From positions 2,232,001 through 2,296,000 of the forward strand of contig JAYESD010000012.1 in NCBI GenBank assembly GCA_036927565.1: a stretch of 64,000 nucleotides of DNA. Reading direction: 5' to 3'. Shown in pieces: positions 56,775-64,000 of this stretch. The position numbers and the translations under genes are program-made. The DNA comes from Tuctoria greenei. Lineage: Eukaryota > Streptophyta > Magnoliopsida > Poales > Poaceae. The stretch's first letter is position 1. Each line of letters begins with the position of its first letter. The notes under the pieces are model-generated. The model was not told the origin of the DNA and ran no database searches. It saw nothing but the letters and a program-made list of their open reading frames with translations.

Positions 56775-57430
56775 GGCATATATGCAGCGCAAACGGCGGC
56801 GGCGAGCAACTACTCAATCACGACACCGTACGTGCCGCCGACCAGGTTCAAAAGACTTACAGTATACGTGTGCATGTGCTCCTACTATGTATGGTAGCTA
56901 CAGTTTGGTGAGCATTTTGATTTGATAAATTTATTCTTCATTTATTTTCCTTGTATACGTATATATCTATAAACAAAAATACGAAAGGTTTCCAATCAAA
57001 TTGCGTGATTAATTAAATAAAGAGTGTGGTTGATCAGTAATCTCTTAGCTTCCCTCAACGTTGGCATTATCATGGGGACCTATGTGTTTTTGTGATGGCG
57101 CTGTCGTTGCTCTCCCGACGTCGCTCGTGCTTCAATTGAGTGCTGATTGGATCGTACCGCAAATACCTTGTCGTGTAGCTGGGCAAACATATACAGTACT
57201 CTTTTCGGATCTTTTATTTATCACCGACTAATTCATTAAAAGGGAGTAGTACATATGCAACTTGGCCAAAGTTTGCCGTGCTTTCGCCGTCGTTGTAGCT
57301 GGGCTTGGGCTACTATATATTCCCTCTGCATCTTTTTATTTGTCACCAGTTAGTTCATAAATGAACTAGCCAGTGATAAATAAAATGGAAATGCTAAATT
57401 ACAAATGCTGAAAAAACGTTCATTCCAGAC
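56775..57430. other. MYB 3' flank with Stowaway-like fragments
   Basis: Two short segments resemble Stowaway MITE ends: 57199-57254 (TACTCTTTTCGGATCTTTTA ... AAGGGAGTAGTAC) and 57320-57390 (TATTCCCTCTGCATCTTTTT, with an inverted pair AGTTAGTTCAT/ATGAACTAGC). No other gene is recognised. Confidence 0.5.
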
Positions 57431-57893
57431 GACAGTAGATTTTTTCTGGGATTCGTGCGAAGCTTTTATCATTTCCTCCTTCTCAACCCTAACCAGCCCG
57501 ACTCACTACCGTTCCCAACTGACGAGCGGTGGCGGCCAGCGCGCCTACTCGAGGTGGCTTCTTGCTCGCGCAGCATACCACTGCCACATAATCGGGTCGT
57601 GGCAGCGCGACATTACCCGAGTCGCGGCGGCGCGACATACCGGCAGCATGGAGGCGCAGCGGCTGCACGAGCGCGTCGGTGCGACGAAGCGAAGGTCGAC
57701 GATGTGAAGGTGTGCTGGCGCCGCCGCCGAAGACGAGGAAGGAGTGAGTAATTTTGTTAATTGTTAATCTGTTAATTCGTAATTTGTAATTGTTAATCTG
57801 TAATTTGTAGGATTATGTCAATTGTAAAATAATCAAACAAAAAAATTGTTATTGATTAACCTATAGTATTAAGGGTCAATGTTTAATTACAAG
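57430..57893 (+). repeat. Third, divergent copy of the 1053/2297 repeat
   Basis: After a GC-rich part ending in CGCCGCCGAAGACGAGGAAG, the AT-rich tail (GGATTATGTCAATTGTAAAA, GATTAACCTATAG, TTTAATTACAAG) matches the two upstream copies. The Gypsy LTR at 57894 interrupts it. Confidence 0.65.
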
Positions 57894-58713
57894 TGTCAGT
57901 ACCTTGCGTACCAGGTACCCCATGATACCACAAGAAGTACAGGGGAGTTCCACCTGTCAGAGCCGAAGACCTCCGAAGGCCCCACGTGTCACACGGCACT
58001 GGACCCACCTCCTTCATATGGGTAGCTCCAACATTACCACGTGTAGTATAAGACTGGAGCTAAACTCTCTACATAGGGAAGCTCCACGCTTAATAAGTGT
58101 CCAGTGATCCTGACCTAACCCCTAGTAAAAGGAAGTTTCGGTGTCTCCACGTGTATAGCAGCTCCGGACCTACCTCCCCGCGAGGGAAAGCTCCGGAGTC
58201 GCCACGTGTTGAGCCTCCGGACCTACGCTACCAACGGGAATACAGACGGATCTCCAACGGCATAAGCATTCAAGGGACACTTATCGCTACTGTTACAAGG
58301 CCTGATTATGTGCCATTAATGCAATATTTATGGAGCACGATCAGATGACCCTTATAACCAGTAATGCCACCATTAAGGCGTTTTATCACACTATCAGGGT
58401 GTTTAATCACACTTAAATTGTGTATTAGGCAATAATAACCGACGGGGCCACATGTCGGGTCAGTCAATTGATGTAACAACCATCCCTTGGTATATAAAAG
58501 GGTCTGTGCTGCACAACACAAGACAACCAGTAAATCCTCAATACTACAACACACACTCCATGGAGTAGGGTATTACGCTCAGACAGCCCAAACCACGTAA
58601 ATCATCTGTGTCATCATCTTGTCTAAGATCTCCGCGCGCCCAAACCGATACAAGAATCTCCGTGGGCTACAATTTAGTAGTACCGGGGGAAGTGTCGTTT
58701 GTATGCTTCGACA
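57894..58713 (+). repeat. 5' LTR of the degenerate Gypsy copy
   Basis: It starts TGTCAGTACC and ends TGCTTCGACA. It has a TATA box TATATAAAAG at 58491-58500 and the family block AGGGTATTACGCTCAG ... ACCACGTAAATCA in sense orientation. Several AGCTCC/GGAGC motifs occur in 58020-58210. Confidence 0.9.
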
Positions 58714-58714
58714 C

Positions 58715-58733
58715 TTGGGGCGCCAGGTAGGGG
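58715..58733 (+). other. Primer binding site of the degenerate Gypsy copy
   Basis: TTGGGGCGCCAGGTAGGGG follows the 5' LTR and corresponds to the site at 51981-51998. The gag ATG is at 58751. Confidence 0.75.
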
Positions 58734-58750
58734 GCGCTTGAGATCACAAG

Positions 58751-61147
58751 ATGGTGAACTCCGCCGCAGGATCATCCAACGGCAACAACGTTGTGCAACC
58801 TGCTGGAGGGAATCCCTCCAACATTCAACAACCAGCAGTTGCAGTTATTCCGGCAGGTGTCATGCCACCACCACCACCATCTGCTCCGGCAAACCATGCT
58901 GGACAGCAAGATGGGGTACTTGCGTCGGTCACAACATCGGCAAACAACAACCCTGAGAATGCGTTGATTACTGTGTGTACTCTGCTGGAGCGCCCACCTG
59001 CGCCCGGAGCACCTCAGGGTGTGATGGAGCAGTGGCATGCTGATGTGCAGCATCTGTTTGCAGCCGCAGCTGATGACATCAGCAAACAAGGTCCTCCCCC
59101 TTCAGGGCAGGCACCGACTCAACGTAGGACCTTGTCTGTAAGACTTGGTCCTCACGTATCGCAACACTAAAGGCGTGTTGTATCACAACAAGTGACATCG
59201 CTGCCTTCCAGGGCGCGTCGCACCCATACTGTGTCGAGACTCTCGACGCATGATTTACGGTCAGAGCTTGACCGCCGCTATAGACAACAAGACGATTGTG
59301 TCCACATCGAGCGTGCTCGCGAGAGGCGAGAGGCTCGGGACAACCCTGCTCCAATGGGAGTAGGAGGAGGTTGTTCTGCCTTGGCCATGCACCGACGCAT
59401 GGTCCGCTGGCCACAGAAGTTCCAGCCTCATTTGCCAGAGAAATTCAACGGGACTGTCAACCCCGCCGAATTCCTTCAAATCTACTCCACTGCTATACTT
59501 GCAGCAGGAGGCAATGAAGCTGTGATGGCCAACTACTTCCCAGTTACTCTGTCCCAGTTCATGAGTTTTCCATCTGACTCCATCAACAGTTGGGCGGAAC
59601 TATGCCAGCAGTTCATTGTCAACTTCGGGAGCTCTTACACCCGACCAGGCACCGAACTGGATCTGTTTGCTGTGAAGCAAACAATAGGAGAATCGTTGCG
59701 ATCCTTCATCCAGTGGTTTTCTCAGGTACGCAATACCATCCCCTCCATATCCAATGCATCTGTCATCGTGGCATTCAGACAGGGCACTCGGGACAAAAAG
59801 ATGTTAGAGAAGCTGGCGACAAAAGAAGTCACCAGTGTTACAGAGTTATTCAGCCTGGCAGACAAGTGCGCCCAAGCCGCTAAGGGTCGGAAAATGCACT
59901 CAAAGCCAGCTCCGAAGGCTAAAAAAAAGTCCTCCAAAGCTGAAGCCACTTTCTCCGGTGGTGGCAAAAAGAAGAAGAAGTCCAACGGAAAGAAGAAGCC
60001 GTCGGTCGGCGCACCTGCTGCTGCGTCTGCTGCAACTTCAGGTGGTCGGGGGCCACGACCCAAAAAATGACCTTGACCTTCGTCAGAAGACGGTAGCAAC
60101 TCCAAAATGTGGTGTCCGATCCACAAGACGGACAAGCACAGTTTGGAGGACTGTCGAGAGGTTCAGAACATTGTCGAGTGCTACAACAAGCGCCGAGAAG
60201 AAGCTCTTTTCCGTCAACAGGAAGGAAACCAGAAAGTTGACGAAGCTCCGGCTGAGGCGGAGCTTGGCTTTCAGGATCCCAAGAAGGTCCTAAAGGTTGT
60301 CTACAACATGGTAGACGATGATTCTGACACTGACAACGAGCGTTGGAAGACCCTAAACACCATTTATGGTGGTTCCGGGGACATCACTTCTCGCCACGTT
60401 CTCAAGACAATGCGGCAGGACATGGCCGTTGTAGCTCCTACCGCTTGGGAAGAACCTCATCGGAAATGGATGGACACTCCCATCACCTTCGATGCTACAG
60501 ACTACCCCTGCAACATGATTGGAGTTGGCCAGTTACCACTGATGGTATCTCCAACCATAAATAATGTCCAGCTCTACCATGTTTTGGTGGACGGAGGTGC
60601 GGGGCTGAACCTCTTGAGCCATGAAGCCTTTGTCAAGCTCCAGCTCCAACCTTCGGACCTTCATCCCTCATGCCCTTTCTCTGGGGTAGGTTCGGGGGCC
60701 ATTAACCCTCTCGGATCCATACACTCTCGGTGACCTTCAGAACTCGGGAGAAATACAGGATCGAGAAGCTGGTCTTTGATGTCGCGCAGATCAGCTTACC
60801 TTTCAACGCAATCCTGGGCAGGCCTGCCTTGTACAGGTTCATGGCCACATCTCACTACGGCTATTTGGTGTTGAAGTTGCCAACTCCCTCTGGCATTCTC
60901 CGCATCCGCGGAGGCTGTACTGCAGGAATCGCCGCGCTAGAGGAACTCCATGAGCTTGCCACGGCGCAGGAAGGAACCTCCAGCAAAGAGCTCATTGCTC
61001 AACCTCTGAGCACTCATCATCGAGGCTCAACCTCTGCAACACGTGTGCAACCAAGCGATGACACCAACGTTCCCATCAAAGTCGTCCAAATCGGTTCTGA
61101 TGCTGCTCAGGCAACCCCTTATATCGGGAGGTTTGAAAAACAAATAG
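58751..61147 (+). pseudogene. gag-protease of the degenerate Gypsy copy
   Basis: ATG 58751 (MVNSAAGSSNGN). The frame has stops at 59168-59170 and 60068-60070 and at least two frameshifts: near 60710-60735, and one extra T near 61120. The gag domain (FCAVKQTIGES-type text at 59660-59720), zinc-knuckle-like CPIHKTDKHSLEDC and protease motif VLVDGGAGLNLLS are readable. Unlike the full-length copy, the catalytic Asp is present. The ancestral frame ends at TAG 61145-61147 in the context AAATAGGAACTC. Confidence 0.88.
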
Positions 61148-62766
61148 GAACTCACGTTCATCACTTTCCTCTGGGCTAATGTTGACGTGTTTATCTGGCA
61201 ACCGTCACAGATGTTTGGGATCCATAGGGAGCTGATTGAGCACAATCTGAAGATCTATCCCGACACACGGCATGTACACTAGAAGCCCCAGAAGCAATCA
61301 ATCGAGCCACAAAACTTCACCCGACAGGAGATCAAGAAGCTGCTCCAAGCTGGTTTCATCCAGGAAGTTTTTCATCCAAAATGGCTGGCAAACCGAGTCG
61401 TTGTACCCAAGGTCGGCGGGAAACTTAGGATGTGTATCGACTATACCACCTTAAATAAGGCATGCCCAAAAGATCCATTTCCACTACCTAGAATAGATCA
61501 GATAGTGGACTCTACCTCCGAGTGTGAGCTATTGTGTTTCCTAGATGCATATTCTGAATATCATCAAATCCAAATGTCTAAGGAAGATGAAGAGCATACT
61601 GCATTCATAATAGTAGATGAATTGTATTGTTACACTGTCATGCCCTTTGGTCTAAAAAATGCTACTTCGACCTTTGTGCGAGCTATGTACAAAACATTTG
61701 GAGAGCTAATTAGAGACTTGGTGGAGGTGTACGTCGACGACATCATCGTGAAGATCAAGAACAAGGAGTCACACCTTGACAACTTGCAAGCCGTCTTCGA
61801 AAAGTTGCACAACGAGCGCACTAAGCTGAACCCGGACAAGTGTGTCTTCGGGGTTAGCTCCCAGAAGCTTCTTGGTTTCTTGGTGACTCACCGAGGAATT
61901 GAGGCAAACCTGACGAAGATCAAGGCTATTGAAGATATGTCCCCAGCCCGCATCAAGGATGTCCAGAAGTTAACCGGATGTCTGGCTGCACTCAGCCGGT
62001 TCATCTCAAGATTGGCGGAACAGACGCTATCCTTCTTCAAACTATTGAGGAAGTTCAGACCATTTCATTGGTCTGGAGAAGCGAAAAAGGAGTTTCAAGA
62101 GCTGAAACAGCTCCTCACCACACTATCAATCTTGGTAGCTCCGGATCCTGGTGAGCCTCTACTGCTTTACATTTCTGCAACTACAGAAGTTGTAAGCATG
62201 GTTCTGGTCGCAGAGAGACCGGAGCCACTTCCAGTCCAGGAGCCCAGACCCCTTTAGGAGGGTCCGGAGCTACCTGAAGGCGAGTCTGGGTCCCAGCCCC
62301 CAGGCATAGAACCTCAAGGCAGAATGCTAGAAGATCAACATCTCTCACCCGAGGGGGTTCACATGGACGATCAAGGCTATTCGGACCCTTCCAGTAGGGC
62401 CCGGATTGAACAAGAAAAGTTTTGGACCCCTCAGAGAGGGTCTGGGAAGCCCAACAAGAAGGTTCGGATCCCTCGGGAAGGTTCCGGATCGATGGAAAGC
62501 AAGCCCCGGGCTCCTCCGGGAGAGTCCGGACAGTCCAGCGCCCAGTGTACTTCATCAGTGAAGTACTCGATAATACCAAAGCTCGCTACATTAAGGTGCA
62601 TAAGCTGCTTTATGCAGTTCTTATTGCCTCAAGGAAGCTTCGTCACTACTTCCAAGCTCACAAGATATAAGTGGTAACTTCCTATCCACTACGCGCCATA
62701 TTGATATTGCATAACCCTAATTCTACTAGGAACATCACAAAGTGGGCAGCGGAATTGGTCGAGTGT
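61148..62766 (+). pseudogene. pol fragment (RT and partial RNase H) of the degenerate Gypsy copy
   Basis: RT text runs from VDVFIWQ through KLRMCIDYTTLNKACPKDPF to YVDDIIVKIKNKE and beyond. A stop lies near 61279 and another at 62257. The repeat-rich insert between RT and RNase H is present here too (about 62200-62560, DPSERV and EGSGPSG-type repeats), followed by RPVYFISEVLDNTKARYIKV. The sequence breaks off in RNase H at about 62766. Confidence 0.88.
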
Positions 62767-63334
62767 TGATGGCTCCTAAGATATACTAACAAATCATCCC
62801 CGACAACAGCGCCAGAAATGCTTATTGGTATTACTTATGCACCATTAACTAAACATCTTCAACTGATGTGTCAGAATTCAGAAATGCTTGTTAACGGTTC
62901 TATTGGATCACAGAGTGAATTCCACAAGCACACGGAGATATCATTGTAGCATTTCCCCTTAAGAGTATTCCCAAGGGTGTCATTTATTTGATCCCAAAGG
63001 AAGGCAGAGTAGATATATAACAATCATCAAGTGAAAAGGGTAGAAAGGTCTAGGTAAGAATCTAATAAGGATGGATAAAATAATAGTGGAGGTAGTGTGA
63101 CACACACAAAAGCTTTCAAGTCTAAGGGGGATAAGAGGATCCTAGAGGTTAGTTAAGGTTGAGAGTTATGGAGGTGCTCCTACTATGCTCTATTGTACAT
63201 ATACATAGTCTAAATTAATCATTCAAAAGCTAGATCAATAGTGAATACTTATGCTATGTGGTACAACTCATCGGGCACGGGGTTACCCCTAGAAATACTA
63301 GGGCGACTCCCGCCAAGAGCCTGTGGCATAGCTG
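62767..63334 (-). mobile_element. Fragment of another Gypsy element: primer site and LTR
   Basis: The plus strand reads ATCCCCGACAACAGCGCCA at 62796-62814, the reverse of a TGGCGCTGTTGTCGGGGAT-type primer site. An LTR-like end TGCTTATTGG starts at 62819. The element therefore ran on the minus strand with its 5' LTR here. The LTR is interrupted at 63335. Nothing coding is present. Confidence 0.6.
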
Positions 63335-64000
63335 TGTAGGATCGAAGAGCACGTGAAAAGCTACCAGAGGGGGGTGAATGGTAGATTTAAAAATCTTACG
63401 CAGCAGAAATAATTAAACCCCAACCCCTTCGGTAGAAAAACGATATGTTAAAGAAATCGTGTGTGAGACTAATCTAAACGTGTTTCACCGTGACAAAAGT
63501 GATAGATCTCAGAGAGAATCAAGTCACGAATACAACACAACAAGAATCACTCAAATCAGTCGAGAAAAACCCAAGTTATGATCGAAAGATCAAACAAAGG
63601 TCAATCTGCCCTACCAAAAAAAAAAAACAGTTCTGGAACGCTGCAAAGAAACTCGTGTATATCATAGACCACAAATCCAATGACTGTGAAATTTTGACAG
63701 ATGATAGATAATCAAGTTGTGAAGACAACCCAAAAAGAATCACGTCAATTGGATCTGTAAACTTGAGTTATGATAAAACCACCAACAAAAGGTAGTGCTG
63801 TCCAGAAACTCGACGAGTAAAACTTGTCTAGAACAAGTCGAACGAACAAGGCACAAAAGTTCCTTCAAACTACGAATTTTATTCAATAGAACACAAGAGG
63901 AACATCCCCAAAGTCGTACACCATGAGCTCTGGGCTCCCTTGCTTATATAACCAGCTCGAAAGCCAACTCAACTCAAATCAGGAACCTAATCCTACTCTG
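63335..64000 (-). mobile_element. Start of a further Copia-type LTR (window ends inside)
   Basis: It begins TGTAGGATCGAAGAGCACG, with CAGAGGGGGGTGAATGGTAG and AATCTTACGCAGCAGAAATA shortly after. This is the same style of LTR head as TGTAAGGACCGAATGCCC at 16848, but a different family. Repeated text of the form CAAGTCACGAA and AACTCG occurs in the rest. Orientation is assumed from the analogy and no gene is visible. Confidence 0.5.

Larger units (their letters stand above)
57894..62766 (+). mobile_element. Degenerate plus-strand copy of the Tat-type Gypsy element, 3' part missing
   Basis: It consists of an 820 bp 5' LTR (57894-58713), a primer site, gag-protease and pol up to RNase H. Homology to the full-length element ends near 62766 in the RNase H region, where another LTR element begins. 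Integrase, antisense gene and 3' LTR are absent. The reading frames carry several stops and frameshifts, so this copy is older than 39922-52830. Confidence 0.92.

Overview
The window is nuclear DNA from a grass. The evidence is GC-rich coding exons with AT-rich introns and spacers, a cluster of class III peroxidase genes, an R2R3-MYB gene, a plant tRNA-His gene, and nested plant-type LTR retrotransposons and CACTA DNA transposons. The pattern fits a panicoid-type grass, but I cannot name the species from sequence alone. Host genes fill only about 6 kb of the 64 kb.

Layout. (1) 1-4.6 kb: the 3' part of peroxidase Prx1 and a complete two-exon peroxidase Prx2, separated by AT-rich DNA with a 0.35-0.4 kb direct repeat. 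(2) 4.6-8.5 kb: three stacked LTRs and 3' internal pieces of one Ty3/Gypsy family (Tat-like, minus orientation), ending in a fragment of that family's antisense gene. (3) 8.5-30.4 kb: a large rearranged CACTA element. It has five or more subterminal repeat blocks, a triplicated 0.7 kb unit, a poly-Glu ORF, a broken TNP2 transposase, a 0.65 kb-armed inverted repeat and a captured SUMO-conjugating-enzyme (SCE1/UBC9-like) pseudogene that kept its introns. A 10 kb Sirevirus-type Copia element (16,848-26,844, TSD TCGCC) sits inside the transposase. (4) 30.4-33.1 kb: peroxidase pseudogene Prx3, cut at the CACTA border, and complete peroxidase Prx4. (5) 33.4-34.6 kb: tRNA-His, a relic tRNA half and a perfect 34 bp inverted repeat. 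(6) 34.6-54.8 kb: a roughly 2 kb non-coding tandem duplication. One unit holds a 1.75 kb CACTA (TSD GAT). The other holds a hAT-like repeat, and within it a young 12.9 kb Tat-type Gypsy element (TSD GAAAC, 832 bp LTRs with about nine differences). (7) 55.3-56.8 kb: a three-exon R2R3-MYB gene. (8) 57.4-64 kb: more repeats, a degenerate plus-strand copy of the same Gypsy family, then fragments of a further Gypsy element and a further Copia LTR.

The host genes do not form a pathway unit. The peroxidases are a tandem cluster of secreted haem enzymes broken up by transposons, and the MYB is a separate gene. The most interesting signals are: the UAG codon in an identical context between gag-protease and reverse transcriptase in two diverged Gypsy copies; the protease active-site Asp-to-Tyr change in the young copy; the spliced antisense gene of that family; the in-frame integrase-RNase H deletion in the Sirevirus; the captured SCE1-like gene behind a CACTA promoter cassette; and the paralogous empty site that proves the small CACTA insertion.
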